A stretch of 64,000 nucleotides of DNA from Pseudonocardia petroleophila (lineage in GTDB: Bacteria; Actinomycetota; Actinomycetes; Mycobacteriales; Pseudonocardiaceae): assembly GCF_014235185.1 (NCBI RefSeq), contig NZ_CP060131.1, positions 2,487,501-2,551,500 on the forward strand, given 5' to 3'. The stretch's first letter is position 1, and every line of letters starts with the position of its first letter. Both the position numbers and the translations under genes were made by a program. Below the pieces are notes generated by a model. It did no database searches and was not told where the DNA came from. It saw only the letters and a program-made list of their open reading frames with translations. Below are positions 10,107-19,597 of the stretch, in pieces.

Positions 10107-12001
10107 GGACGGTGCGGGTGCTGGCGCTGTGGTCGCCGGACTGGCCGGTCACCGCGGCCGCCCGCGCGGAGGGGGTGGCGTCGCACCGGCCCGCGGCGGT
10201 GGTGGTGGCCAACCGGGTGCTGGCGTGCTCGGCGGTGGCCCGCGCGCACGGGGTCCGGCGCGGGCTGAACCGTCGCGAGGCGCAGGCGCGCTGCCCCGAG
10301 CTGGTGGTGCTGGCCCGCGACCCCGACCGCGACGCGCGCGCGTTCGAGCCCGTCGTCGTCGCGGTGGAGGAGTTGGCGCCGGGCGTCGAGATCGTCCGGC
10401 CGGGGCTGCTGGCGATGCCCGCGCGGGGCCCGGTCGGCTGGTTCGGCTCCGAGCTCGCCGCGGCGGAGCGGCTGGTCGACCAGGTGGCCGCGCGCACGGG
10501 CGTCGAGTCCCAGGTCGGGGTGGCCGACGGGCTGTTCGCCGCGGTCCTCGCGGCCCGGCGCGGGCTGGCGGTGGGGCCCGGCGACACGCCGCCGTTCCTC
10601 GCCCCGCTCGGCGTGGAGGAGCTCGACCGCGAGCCCGACGCCGGGCGCGCCGACCTCGTCGACCTCCTGCGCCGCCTCGGCCTGCGCAGCCTCGGCGCGT
10701 TCGGGGCGCTCGACGCCGACGACGTCGCCTCCCGGTTCGGCGCCGACGCCGTGCTCGCGCACCGCCTCGCCCGCGGTCTCGACCCGCGCCCGCCGCTGCG
10801 CAGGCGCCCGCCCGAGGAGCTGGCCGTCGAGATCGAGCTGGACCCGCCGGTCGACCGCGTCGACGCCGCCGCGTTCGCCGCCCGCGGGCTCGCCGAGCAG
10901 CTGCACGCCGCGCTGGCCGGGCACGGGCTGTCGTGCACCCGGCTCGGGATCGCGGCACGCACCACGGGAGGGGAGGTGCTGCACCGGATCTGGCGCTGCG
11001 CCGAGCCGCTCACCCCGTCCGGCACCGTCGACCGCGTCCGCTGGCAGCTCGACGCCTGGCTCGCGCGCGGCAACGCGGGTGCGGTGGGGTGGCTGCGGCT
11101 GACGCCGGAGGAGACGGTCACGGCGGGGGCGCTGCAGCTCGGGCTGTGGGGCGAGGTCGGGGAGGCCGACGCACGGGCCGGGCGGGCGATGGTGCGGGTG
11201 CAGGCGCTGCTCGGGCCCGACGGCGTGGTCACCGCGGTGCTCGCCGGCGGGCGCGACCCCGCGGAGCAGGTGCGGCTGGTGCCCTGGGGCGACGAGCGGG
11301 AGCCCGCCGTCCCGACGACCCGGGCCCCCGCCCGTGCCGCGCGGTCCGGAGGACGTTCCGGGTCGGGCGGGACGACGGACCGGGACCGGGGCGCCGGGCG
11401 GGAGGTCGGGGCCGGTGTCGGGGCCGGGGCCGGGTCGGCGGCGGGTGCGGGGTCGGTCCCGGGGCCGGACGAGTCCGGGGCGTGGACGTGGGGGGCGCCC
11501 CCCGGCGACGGCGGGCCGCACCGGGCGCCCGCGGGCTGGCCCGACGACGTGCTGCGCGCCACCGGGCGGGTGAGCGCGGTCGACCGTCCCGAGGGCGGGC
11601 ACCCCCGCCCCGGCAACGCGCGCCGCCGCCCGGCCGCGCGGTCGGCGCCGATCGGTCGCTCCGCGGTCCCGGAACCGCCGCCGTCGTGGCCGGGGCGGGT
11701 GCCGGCCCCGTCCCCGGCGACGGTGCCCGTCGAGCCGCTGCCGGTGGAGCCGGTCGACGTCGACGGCGCCCCGGTGGGGCTCGCCGCCCCCGACCGGCTC
11801 ACCGCGGCGCCGCACCGGGTCGCGGTCGACCGCGGCCCGGTCCGCGAGGTGCGGGGGTGGGGCGGCCCGTGGCCGCTGGAGCAGCGCTGGTGGGCGGGCG
11901 CCGAGCCGGTCAGCCGGATGCAGCTCGCCCTCGACGACGGCACGGCGCTGCTGCTGGCCCACCGCGGGGGGCGGTGGTGGGTCGTCGGGGTCTACGACTG
12001 A
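10103..12001 (+). CDS. imuB: ImuB, catalytically inactive Y-family polymerase homologue
   Basis: A 632-residue Y-family polymerase-like protein that acts as an adaptor linking DnaE2 to the beta clamp. The N-terminus (VRVLALWSPDWPVTAAARAEG) has a tryptophan where active DinB enzymes carry a metal-binding Asp, typical of ImuB. Helix-hairpin-helix and finger regions follow (LLRRLGLRSLGAFGAL, RFGADAVLAHRLARGLDPRPP). Residues about 400-540 are a Gly/Arg/Pro-rich, low-complexity linker. The conserved C-terminal segment (VRGWGGPWPLEQRWW, RMQLALDDGTALLL) matches the family end. ATG 10103 overlaps the imuA' stop, so the two are translationally coupled. Confidence 0.92.
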   Translation: MRTVRVLALWSPDWPVTAAARAEGVASHRPAAVVVANRVLACSAVARAHGVRRGLNRREAQARCPELVVLARDPDRDARAFEPVVVAVEELAPGVEIVRPGLLAMPARGPVGWFGSELAAAERLVDQVAARTGVESQVGVADGLFAAVLAARRGLAVGPGDTPPFLAPLGVEELDREPDAGRADLVDLLRRLGLRSLGAFGALDADDVASRFGADAVLAHRLARGLDPRPPLRRRPPEELAVEIELDPPVDRVDAAAFAARGLAEQLHAALAGHGLSCTRLGIAARTTGGEVLHRIWRCAEPLTPSGTVDRVRWQLDAWLARGNAGAVGWLRLTPEETVTAGALQLGLWGEVGEADARAGRAMVRVQALLGPDGVVTAVLAGGRDPAEQVRLVPWGDEREPAVPTTRAPARAARSGGRSGSGGTTDRDRGAGREVGAGVGAGAGSAAGAGSVPGPDESGAWTWGAPPGDGGPHRAPAGWPDDVLRATGRVSAVDRPEGGHPRPGNARRRPAARSAPIGRSAVPEPPPSWPGRVPAPSPATVPVEPLPVEPVDVDGAPVGLAAPDRLTAAPHRVAVDRGPVREVRGWGGPWPLEQRWWAGAEPVSRMQLALDDGTALLLAHRGGRWWVVGVYD

Positions 12002-12059
12002 ATCCCCGACCGGGAATCACTGACCGCAGCTGTCAGGGACGGCGGGCAGTGTGCCGGAC

Positions 12060-12935
12060 ATGCGGATCGCCGTCACCACCCCGACCGGTCACGTCGGCCG
12101 GCACGTCGTCGCGATGCTGGTGCGCGCCGGCCTGCGCCCGCTCGCCCTGCTGCGCGACCCCGCGCGGCTGCCCGGGGCCGTGCGCGGCCACGTCGACACC
12201 GTCCGGGTCGACCTCGGCGACGCCGACGCGGTCGTCGCCGCGACGAGGGGGGTCGACGCCCTGTACTGGGTGAACCCCTCCGACACGGGCGACGACCCGG
12301 TCGCCGACCACGCCCGTCTCGGTGCGCACGCGGCCCGCGCCGTCACCGAGAACGGCATCGGCCGCACCGTGTTCCAGAGCAGCGTCGGCGCCGAGCTGCG
12401 CCACGGGGCCGGGGAGATCGACGGGCTCGCCCGCGTCGAGGAGCTCCTCGACGCCACCGGCGCGCCCGTGCTGCACCTGCGCTGCGGCTACTTCTTCACC
12501 AACCTGCTCCTGCAGCCCCTCTCCGACGTCGTGCCGGTGGTGCTGCCCGTCGACCGCCCGATGCCCTGGGTCGCGCCGCGCGACATCGCGGAGGTCGCCG
12601 TCCACCGCCTGCTCGCGGGCTGGACCGGGCGGCGCGTGCAGGCGGTGCACGGCCCCGAGGACCTGAGCTGGGAGCGGGCCGCCGCGGTCGTCGCGCGGGC
12701 CACCGGCCGTCCGCTGCGCGCCGAGCGCGTCCCGGACGGGGAGATGCGCGGGATGCTGCGCGGGGCCGGGCTGGGCGAGCGGCAGGTCGACGCGGTCATG
12801 GGGATGTCCACCGGCCTGCGCGACGGCTTCGTGCCTGAGCAGCCCCGCGACGCCACCACGACCACCCCCACGACGCTCGCCGCCTGGGCGCACGACGAAC
12901 TCCGGGCTGGCCTTGACGTCGACGTACGGGTCTAG
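12060..12935 (+). CDS. NmrA-like NAD(P)-binding protein
   Basis: A 291-residue member of the atypical short-chain dehydrogenase family. It starts MRIAVTTPTGHVGRHVV, a Rossmann GxxGxxG-like loop. VFQSSVGAELRHG is the region where classical SDRs hold the catalytic Ser, but a YxxxK pair is absent, as in NmrA/NAD-binding sensor proteins. Substrate unknown. ATG 12060 is preferred; GTG 12051 is in frame. An imperfect CTGAC-N7-GTCAG dyad at 12020-12036 lies just upstream. It is followed by merR and trx, which may be co-regulated. Confidence 0.75.
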   Translation: MRIAVTTPTGHVGRHVVAMLVRAGLRPLALLRDPARLPGAVRGHVDTVRVDLGDADAVVAATRGVDALYWVNPSDTGDDPVADHARLGAHAARAVTENGIGRTVFQSSVGAELRHGAGEIDGLARVEELLDATGAPVLHLRCGYFFTNLLLQPLSDVVPVVLPVDRPMPWVAPRDIAEVAVHRLLAGWTGRRVQAVHGPEDLSWERAAAVVARATGRPLRAERVPDGEMRGMLRGAGLGERQVDAVMGMSTGLRDGFVPEQPRDATTTTPTTLAAWAHDELRAGLDVDVRV

Positions 12936-12938
12936 CGT
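12913..12938 (+). promoter_or_regulatory. Possible MerR-type promoter
   Basis: TTGACG (12913-12918) and TAGCGT (12933-12938) lie just before the merR start, with 7 nt between the hexamer and the ATG (leaderless geometry). The spacer is only 14 bp, not the long 19-20 bp usual for MerR activation, so the -35 choice is doubtful. Confidence 0.35.
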
Positions 12939-12945
12939 CGCCGTC

Positions 12946-13347
12946 ATGCGGATCGGGGAGCTGGGGCGGCGCGTCGGCGTCAGCACCCGCACGCTGCGCC
13001 ACTACGAGTCGCTCGGGCTGCTGCCCGCCCGGCGCGACGGCCACGGCCACCGCCGCTACGACGACGCCGACGCGCGCGCCGTCACCGAGATCCGGACGCT
13101 CGTCGGGCTCGGGTTCGCGCTGGAGGAGACCCGCCCGTTCGTCGAGTGCCTGCGCGCCGGGCACGCCACCGGCGGGAGCTGCCCGGACTCGATCGCGGTG
13201 TACCGGGCCAAGCTCGACGAGGTCGACGCCTACCTCGCCCGGCTGCACGACGTCCGCGCGGAGCTGCACGCGCAGCTGAACGCCGCACTGCTCGCCCGCG
13301 CCCCCGAACCGCGGTGCGCGCTCGACCTGCCGGAGGGACCCCGATGA
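12946..13347 (+). CDS. MerR family transcriptional regulator
   Basis: A 133-residue regulator. RIGELGRRVGVSTRTLRHYESLGLLPARR is the MerR winged-helix DNA-binding domain (residues 2-35), followed by the HRRYDDADARAV wing. The C-terminal dimerisation helix ends in Ala/Arg-rich sequence. Single Cys residues at about 68, 79 and 127 could sense redox or metal, but no defined CxxC cluster is present. Its stop overlaps the ATG of the thioredoxin gene (ATGA), so regulator and thioredoxin are made together. This suggests, without proving, oxidative-stress sensing. Confidence 0.9.
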   Translation: MRIGELGRRVGVSTRTLRHYESLGLLPARRDGHGHRRYDDADARAVTEIRTLVGLGFALEETRPFVECLRAGHATGGSCPDSIAVYRAKLDEVDAYLARLHDVRAELHAQLNAALLARAPEPRCALDLPEGPR

Positions 13348-13676
13348 TCGCCCTGACCGACGCCCTGTTCGACGAGCTGGTGCTGCGCGCGCCGCACCCC
13401 GTGCTCGTCGACTTCACCGCCGACTGGTGCCCGCCCTGCCGGATGATCGAGCCGGTGCTGCGCGAGATCGCGGCCGAGCAGGAGGGTCGGCTCGTCGTCG
13501 CGCGGCTCGACGTCGACGCGAACCCGCTGGCCTCCCGCGCCGCCGGGGTCATGGGGATGCCCACGCTGAACCTCTACGTCGACGGTGAGGTGGTGGCGCA
13601 GGTCGTCGGCGCCCGGCCGAAGGCGGCGCTGCTGCGGGTGATCGAGCCGCACCTGCCGGTCCTCACCGGTCCCTAG
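13344..13676 (+). CDS. Thioredoxin
   Basis: A 110-residue thioredoxin-fold protein. VDFTADWCPPCRMIEPVL contains the redox-active Cys29/Cys32 pair; the CPPC active site differs from the classical CGPC. A cis-proline follows at GMPTLNLYVDGE. There is no signal peptide, so it is cytoplasmic. It is translationally coupled to the MerR gene upstream and converges on a membrane-protein gene with a 14-nt overlap. Replacement of Gly by Pro in the active site usually shifts redox potential, so the partner set may differ from housekeeping TrxA. Confidence 0.92.
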   Translation: MIALTDALFDELVLRAPHPVLVDFTADWCPPCRMIEPVLREIAAEQEGRLVVARLDVDANPLASRAAGVMGMPTLNLYVDGEVVAQVVGARPKAALLRVIEPHLPVLTGP

Positions 13677-14118
13677 GCCCGGCGACGATCCACGGCCCCC
13701 GCCACGCGCCGACGACCGGGGCCGCCACGAGGGTGGTGCCGCCGGACATCCACCACCAGGCGCCGCTCGTCCCCACGGCGTGCAGCACGCCGGCGACCGC
13801 GGCCGCGACGGCCAGGCCGAGCAGCCCGCCCAGCAGCGCGACCCTGCTCCGCGGGGCCCCGCGGAGCAGGGGGAGCAGCGGGAGGAGGCCGATCCCGAAC
13901 GCCGTGCCGACGGCGCCGCCCGCGACCGCCCCGACCGCGCAGCCGTACAGGAGGAGGGCGAGCAGGCCGAGCGGCAGGTCCGGGGGGACCCGGTCGGCGC
14001 CGCCGCCCAGCACGGTGCCGACCACGAGGACGACCGGCAGCAGCGTCCCGGCGAGCGCCCCGTTCGCCACTCCCGCACCCACGGCCCTGGCGAGCACCGG
14101 GCCGGGGGAGGAGGTCAC
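13663..14118 (-). CDS. Hypothetical four-helix membrane protein
   Basis: About 151 residues with four hydrophobic segments (VANGALAGTLLPVVLVVGTVL, LGLLALLLYGCAVGAVAGG, GLLGLAVAAAVAGVLHAVG and [14 protein letters not shown]) and no recognisable domain. GTG 14118 (MTSSPGPVL) is chosen because it leaves a short N-terminus before the first helix; ATG 14154 and ATG 14166 are upstream alternatives. It lies antisense between trx and dnaE2. Function unknown. Confidence 0.6.
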   Translation of the reverse strand: MTSSPGPVLARAVGAGVANGALAGTLLPVVLVVGTVLGGGADRVPPDLPLGLLALLLYGCAVGAVAGGAVGTAFGIGLLPLLPLLRGAPRSRVALLGGLLGLAVAAAVAGVLHAVGTSGAWWWMSGGTTLVAAPVVGAWRGPWIVAGPRDR

Positions 14119-14199
14119 GCCGCCAGCCTGTCCCCACCGGCCCGGTGCGGGCATCCGTCGTTCCACGCAGACGTGGCGCGCGTGACGTTGAGCCGATCA

Positions 14200-14215
14200 T
14201 CGAACGTGTGTTCGA
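14200..14215 (+). promoter_or_regulatory. LexA-binding SOS box upstream of dnaE2
   Basis: TCGAACGTGTGTTCGA matches TCGAAC-N4-GTTCGA at every defined base. It ends 8 nt before the dnaE2 ATG, so the transcript is either very short-leadered or leaderless. Confidence 0.9.
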
Positions 14216-14223
14216 CTGTGCGC

Positions 14224-17200
14224 ATGGGCTGGAACAACCCGGACGTCCCGTGGTCGGTGCTGGAGGCGGCGCTGTCCGGGCGCACGCGCGACGGATCGAG
14301 CCTCACCGGCGGCCCGGAGGCCGACGGCGGCGACTCACCGGCCTGGTCGCGCAAGCGCGGGCCGTACGCGCCGCCCGACCTGGAGCGGCCGGAGGAGCGC
14401 GTCCCGTTCGCCGAGCTGCACTGCCACTCCAACTTCAGCTTCCTCGACGGCGCGAGCCACCCCGAGGAGCTGGTCGAGCAGGCGGCGCGCCTGGGCCTCG
14501 ACGCGCTGGCGCTCACCGACCACGACGGCATGTACGGCGTGGTGCGCTTCGCCGAGGCCGCGGCCGAGGTGGGCATGCCGACGGTGTTCGGCACGGAGCT
14601 GAGCCTGGGCCTCTCCGCCCCGCAGAACGGGGTGGCCGACCCGGAGGGCGGCCACCTGCTGCTGCTCGCCCGGGACCCCGAGGGCTACGCCGCGCTGTGC
14701 CGCTCGGTCAGCGCGGCGCAGCTGCGGGGCAGGGAGAAGGGCCGCCCGGTCTACGACCTCGACGAGGTCGTGGCCGAGACCGCGGGGCACGTGGTCGCGC
14801 TGACCGGCTGCCGCAAGGGCGCGGTGCGGCGCGCGCTGGAGACCGGCGGCGACCCGGCGAAGGAGCTCCGCCGGCTCACCGAGTGGTTCGGGGCGGACGG
14901 GGTCGCCGTCGAGCTCACCCACCACGGCCTGCCCACCGACTCCGAGCGCAACGACGCACTGGCCGCGCTCGCCCGCGACGCCGGCCTGCCCACGATCGCC
15001 TCCACGGCGGCCCACTACGCCACGCCCGAGCGGTTCCCGCTGGCCACGGCGCTGGCCGCGGTCCGCTCCCGGCGCAGCCTCGACGAGATCGACGGCTGGC
15101 TGCCCCCCGCAGGCACCGCCCACCTGCGCTCGGGGGCGGAGATGGCGGCCCGGTTCGACGCGCGGTACCCGGGCGCGGTGGCGCGGGCGGCGGAGTTCGG
15201 GCGGGCGTGCGCGTTCTCGATCCGCCTGGTCGCCCCGGACCTGCCGCCGTTCCCGGTGCCGCCGGGGCAGACGGAGGCGAGCTGGCTGCGGCAGCTCACC
15301 TGGCGCGGGGTGGCCCGGCGCTACGGCAGCCACGCCGAGTACCCCCGGGCCGTCGCCACGGTGGAGAGGGAGCTGGAGATCATCGAGGCGAAGAACTTCC
15401 CCGGCTACTTCCTGATCGTCCACGACATCGTGCAGTTCTGCCGCCGCGCCGACATCCTCTGCCAGGGCCGGGGCTCGGCCGCCAACTCCGCGGTCTGCTT
15501 CGCGCTGGGCATCACCGCGGTCGACGCCGTGGCGATGGGCCTGCTGTTCGAGCGGTTCCTGTCCCCGGCGCGCGAGGGCTACCCCGACATCGACCTCGAC
15601 ATCGAGTCCGGCCGCCGCGAGGAGGTCATCCAGTACGTCTACGCCACGCACGGTCGGTGGCGCGCGGCGCAGGTGGCCAACGTGATCACCTACCGGCCGC
15701 GGTCGGCGGTCCGCGACATGGCGGGCGCGCTGGGGTTCTCGCCCGGCCAGCAGGACGCGTGGAGCAAGCGGATCGAGCGCTGGAACGGGGCGCCGGTCGT
15801 CGAGGGCATGCCCGAGCAGGTCGGGGAGCTGGCCGGGCAGCTGCTCGGCTTCCCCCGCCACCTCGGCATCCACTCCGGGGGCATGGTCATCTGCGACCGG
15901 CCGGTGTCGGAGGTGGTGCCCGTCGAGTGGGCGCGGATGGAGGGCCGCACCGTCGTGCAGTGGGACAAGGACGACTGCGCGTACGCCGGGCTCGTCAAGT
16001 TCGACCTGCTCGGGCTGGGGATGCTCACCGCGCTGCACCTGATGATCGACCTCGTCGCCGAGCACACGGGGAGGAGGATCGAGCTGCACGAGCTGCAGCC
16101 CACCGACCCCGAGGTCTACGCGATGCTGTGCCGCGCCGACTCCGTCGGGGTGTTCCAGGTGGAGTCCCGCGCGCAGATGGCCACGCTGCCCCGGCTCAAG
16201 CCGCGCACGTTCTACGACCTGGTCGTCGAGATCGCGCTGATCCGGCCCGGCCCCATCCAGGGCGGCTCGGTGCACCCCTACATCGCCCGCCGCAACGGCG
16301 CGGAGTGGGAGCACGACCACCACCTGCTGAAGGGGGCGCTCGACAAGACCCTGGGCGTGCCGCTGTTCCAGGAGCAGCTCATGCAGGTCGCGGTCGACGT
16401 CGCCGGGTTCACCCCCCGGCGACGCCGACGAGCTGCGGCGCGCGATGGGCTCCAAGCGCTCCACCGAGAAGATGGAGAAGCTGCGCGCGCGGTTCTTCGA
16501 CGGCATGGCGGCCAACGGGATCACCGGGGATATCGCGGACGGGATCTTCGCCAAGATGCTGGCCTTCGCCAACTTCGGCTTCCCGGAGAGCCACTCGATC
16601 AGCTTCGCGTCGCTGGTCTACTACAGCGCCTGGTTCAAGCGGTACCACCCGGCCGCGTTCTGCGCGGCCCTGCTCAACTCCCAGCCGATGGGGTTCTACT
16701 CGCCGCAGTCGCTGGTGGCCGACGCCCGCCGGCACGGCGTGCTCGCCCGCGGGCCGGACGTCAACCTCGGCCGGTCCGAGGCGCTGCTGCAGCCCGACCC
16801 GCGCAGCGACGGGGGGTTCGCGATCCGGCTGGGCACCGCCGAGGTCCGCGGGATCGGGGCCGACCTCGCCGAGCTGATCGACGCCGAGCGCGACCTGCGC
16901 GGGCCCTTCCGCGACCTCGCCGATCTCTCCCGCCGCGTCCGGCTCACCGTGCCGCAGGCCGAGGCGCTGGCCACGGCGGGGGCGTTCGGGTGCTTCGGGG
17001 TGGACCGGCGCTCCGCGCTGTGGGCGGCCGGGGTCGTCGCGTCGGTGCGCCCCGACCAGCTCCCGGGCAGCGCGGTGGGGCTCGACGCTCCCGCGCTGCC
17101 CGGCATGACCGACGTCGAGCTCACCGTCGCCGACGTCTGGGCCACCGGGGTCTCCCCGGACAGCCACCCGCTGCAGCACCTGCGCGAGCGGCTCGACCGG

Positions 17201-17542
17201 CTCGGCGCGCTGCGCATCGACCGGCTCGCCGCGCTCGACGCCCCGACCGACCCGGAGCGCCGCCCGCCCCGCGTGCTGGTCGGCGGGGCCGTCACGCACC
17301 GCCAGCGCCCGGCCACGGCGAAGGGCGTCACGTTCCTCAACCTGGAGGACGAGAGCGGGATGCTCAACGTCACCTGCTCGGAGGGGCTGTGGGCGCGCTA
17401 CCGCACGGTCGCGGTCGGGAGCGCCGCGCTGCTGGTGCGCGGGCGGCTGGAGCGCAGCGAGGAGGGGGTGCTCAACCTCGTCGCCGACCGGCTGCAGCGG
17501 CTCGACCTGGCGGTGCCGGTGAAGAGCCGCGACTTCCGGTGA
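14224..17542 (+). pseudogene. dnaE2: Error-prone DNA polymerase III alpha DnaE2, frameshifted at 16412-16417
   Basis: The SOS-induced C-family polymerase of the ImuA'/ImuB mutasome. With one base removed the product is 1105 residues, normal for DnaE2. The PHP domain starts at ELHCHSNFSFLDG (near residue 64). The catalytic PDIDLDIESGRR motif lies near residue 455 and KFDLLGL follows. The C-terminal OB fold (VLVGGAVTHRQRPATAKGVTF) and the typical DnaE2 end KSRDFR are present. The frame breaks after GFTP near residue 732, where the run ACCCCCCGG has six C; five C would restore GFTPGDADELRRAMGSK. Either the gene is disabled or the run is a sequencing error. Every other motif is intact, which favours a recent or artefactual change. 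ATG 14224 follows the LexA box. Confidence 0.88.
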
Positions 17543-17546
17543 ACGA

Positions 17547-17587
17547 CGGAGGCCCCCGCCGCACGGGCTGTGCGGCGGGGGCCTCCG
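17547..17587. terminator. Strong bidirectional terminator between dnaE2 and the YaaH-type gene
   Basis: A perfect 18-bp stem (left arm from CGGAGGCCCCC, right arm ending GGGGGCCTCCG) with a 5-nt GGGCT loop starts 4 nt after the dnaE2 stop. It also lies downstream of the convergent minus-strand gene. Confidence 0.88.
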
Positions 17588-17631
17588 GGCCGAGCGCGGG
17601 GCTGCTTCTGGACGGGCTGTTCCTGGACGGA

Positions 17632-18279
17632 CTACTTCTGGATGGGGTTGCCCATCGACATGGCCTTGCCGCCGAGCTCCTGGCTCATCCCGTCGAACCA
17701 GATGTAGGCGAAGATCGCGCAGAAGATGAACACGCAGACGCCGGCGAGCGTCGAGAAGATCGCCGCACCGGTGAGGACGTTCGCGAGCACCAGCGCCACC
17801 GCGATGGTGACGAACAGGAAGCCACCGGTGAAGGCCAGCGGCAGGCGCAGCGTGGCCAGCGTCAGCGCGGCGAAGACGATCAGCCACGACAGCAGGTAGG
17901 TGGGCAGCGCCGCGCTGGTCGCGGTGAGGCCCAGCACCCCGGGGGCCTCGGCCCCGGCGTTGGTGATCGCCGTCAGGATGACCCCGAGGCTCAGCCAGAA
18001 GGCCGAGAAGGTCCCGAAGATCGCGGCGACCGCGCTCCCGCCCAGGCGCGCCGCCCAGAGGCAGGAGATCAGCAGGAACAGGCCGTTGGAGAAGACCACG
18101 GCCGGGACGATGGCGCCCACGTCGGCGGCAGGAAGGTAGCCGACCAACCAGAGGCCGAGGGACAGGGCGCCGGGCAGGAACGTGGCAAGGCCCAGCAGCG
18201 CCGGGTTGCCTGCTGGGGCTGCTGGGGCCGGCGCTGCGGCGGCGTGCGCTCCGGACTGGACGTCGCTCTCCACACTCAT
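17632..18279 (-). CDS. GPR1/FUN34/YaaH family (SatP-like) acetate/succinate transporter
   Basis: A 215-residue inner-membrane protein with six predicted helices. GNPALLGLATFLPGALSLGLW near residue 24 is a variant of the family's NPAPLGL signature. The sequence then runs through regular hydrophobic segments to a polar end (MSMGNPIQK). Family members move acetate or succinate with protons, which suits a neighbourhood with TCA genes. The substrate is inferred. ATG 18279 is preceded by GAGAGG. It is divergent from folD. Confidence 0.85.
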   Translation of the reverse strand: MSVESDVQSGAHAAAAPAPAAPAGNPALLGLATFLPGALSLGLWLVGYLPAADVGAIVPAVVFSNGLFLLISCLWAARLGGSAVAAIFGTFSAFWLSLGVILTAITNAGAEAPGVLGLTATSAALPTYLLSWLIVFAALTLATLRLPLAFTGGFLFVTIAVALVLANVLTGAAIFSTLAGVCVFIFCAIFAYIWFDGMSQELGGKAMSMGNPIQK

Positions 18280-18455
18280 GGACCATGCCTCTCGTCGGTG
18301 GCTCGTCCGGCGTCTTTGCCGGTCACAGCGCCGATTGTGCGCGCCGTCACAGGATTAGACACCTCTCCGATCGGCCAGATGGTCGTCCTGTACCGGAATG
18401 AGACACCGTGACCGTGCCGAGATCATGGTCGCGGGCCGTCTGGGATGATGGCCGC

Positions 18456-19313
18456 GTGACGGCGAGACTGATGGACGGCAGAGGGACCCTGGCCTCGATC
18501 CTCGACGAGCTGCGCGGTCGCGTCGAGAAGCTGACGGCCGCGGGGGCCACCCCGGGGCTCGGCACGGTGCTCGTCGGCGACGACCCCGGCTCCCACTCCT
18601 ACGTGCGCGGCAAGCACCGCGACTGCGCACAGGTCGGGATCACCTCGTTCCAGCGAGAGCTCCCGGCCGACGCCACGCAGGCGCAGGTCGAAGCGGTCAT
18701 CGACGAGCTGAACGCCGACCCGGCGTGCACCGGCTTCATCGTGCAGCTGCCGCTGCCCCGCGGGCTCGACGCCGGCGCGGCCCTCGAGCGCGTCGACCCG
18801 GACAAGGACGCCGACGGCCTGCACCCGGTCAACCTCGGGCGGCTGGTGCTGGGCGAGCCCGGGCCGCTGCCGTGCACGCCGCGCGGGATCGTCGAGCTGT
18901 GCTCGCGCTACGGGGTGGAGCTGCCGGGCAAGCGGGTCACCGTCGTCGGGCGCGGGGTCACGGTCGGGCGCCCGCTGGGCCTGCTGCTCACCCGCCGCGC
19001 GGAGAACGCCACGGTCACGCTGTGCCACACCGGCACCCGCGACCTGGCCGCCGAGGTGCGCCGGGCCGACATCGTGGTCGCCGCGGCCGGCGTGCAGGGG
19101 CTGATCACCGCCGACATGGTGGCGCCGGGCGCCACCGTCCTCGACGTCGGCGTCACGCGCACCGAGCTGGGCCTGGTCGGCGACGTCGACCCGGAGGTCG
19201 CCGAGGTCGCGGGCCTGCTCGCGCCGATGCCGGGCGGGGTGGGGCCGATGACCCGCGGGATGCTGCTGACCAACGTCGTGGAGGCGGCCGAGAAGGCGGC
19301 CGGCCGGGGCTGA
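18456..19313 (+). CDS. folD: Bifunctional methylenetetrahydrofolate dehydrogenase/cyclohydrolase
   Basis: A 285-residue enzyme interconverting methylene-, methenyl- and 10-formyl-THF with NADP, supplying the formyl donor for PurN and Pur[21 protein letters not shown] contains the catalytic Tyr and Lys region (YVRGKH in place of the usual YVxxK). [12 protein letters not shown] and the signature [10 protein letters not shown] follow. The Rossmann part [18 protein letters not shown] and the C-terminal [12 protein letters not shown] are conserved. GTG 18456 gives [11 protein letters not shown] 18471 is an alternative. It is followed after 2 nt by the DUF3017 gene, as in mycobacteria. Confidence 0.97.
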   Translation: MTARLMDGRGTLASILDELRGRVEKLTAAGATPGLGTVLVGDDPGSHSYVRGKHRDCAQVGITSFQRELPADATQAQVEAVIDELNADPACTGFIVQLPLPRGLDAGAALERVDPDKDADGLHPVNLGRLVLGEPGPLPCTPRGIVELCSRYGVELPGKRVTVVGRGVTVGRPLGLLLTRRAENATVTLCHTGTRDLAAEVRRADIVVAAAGVQGLITADMVAPGATVLDVGVTRTELGLVGDVDPEVAEVAGLLAPMPGGVGPMTRGMLLTNVVEAAEKAAGRG

Positions 19314-19315
19314 GC

Positions 19316-19597
19316 GTGCGCACCCGCCTGCCGGTGTGGGCCCCGACGGGGCTCGTGCTGCTCATCGCCGCCGCGGGGATGGTGCGCGTGCTCATGGAGC
19401 ACTGGCGCCAGGGCGGGGTGCTGCTGGGCGGCGCCCTGCTCGTCGCCGCGACGCTGCGGGTCGCGCTCCCGCCGGACGAGGTCGGGCTGCTCGCGATCCG
19501 CAGCCGCGTCCTCGACGTCGTCTGCTACGTCGTGCCGGGCGTCGTGCTGATCCTGCTCGCGATCACGATCACCCGTGGCCAGCTCACCCTCGCCTGA
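19316..19597 (+). CDS. DUF3017 membrane protein
   Basis: A 93-residue protein with three hydrophobic helices (LVLLIAAAGMVRVLMEHW, GVLLGGALLVAATLRVAL and VVCYVVPGVVLILLAITITR). It is the conserved partner of folD in actinobacteria (compare Rv3355c). GTG 19316 lies 2 nt after the folD stop. Function unknown. Its end overlaps the next gene by 23 nt. Confidence 0.88.
   Translation: MRTRLPVWAPTGLVLLIAAAGMVRVLMEHWRQGGVLLGGALLVAATLRVALPPDEVGLLAIRSRVLDVVCYVVPGVVLILLAITITRGQLTLA

Noticed and set aside
13780..18411. 1543-codon plus-strand open frame starting before dnaE2
   Set aside because: The start is upstream noise, the middle is the first part of dnaE2, and beyond 16417 it reads the wrong frame of dnaE2 and then antisense of the YaaH-type gene.
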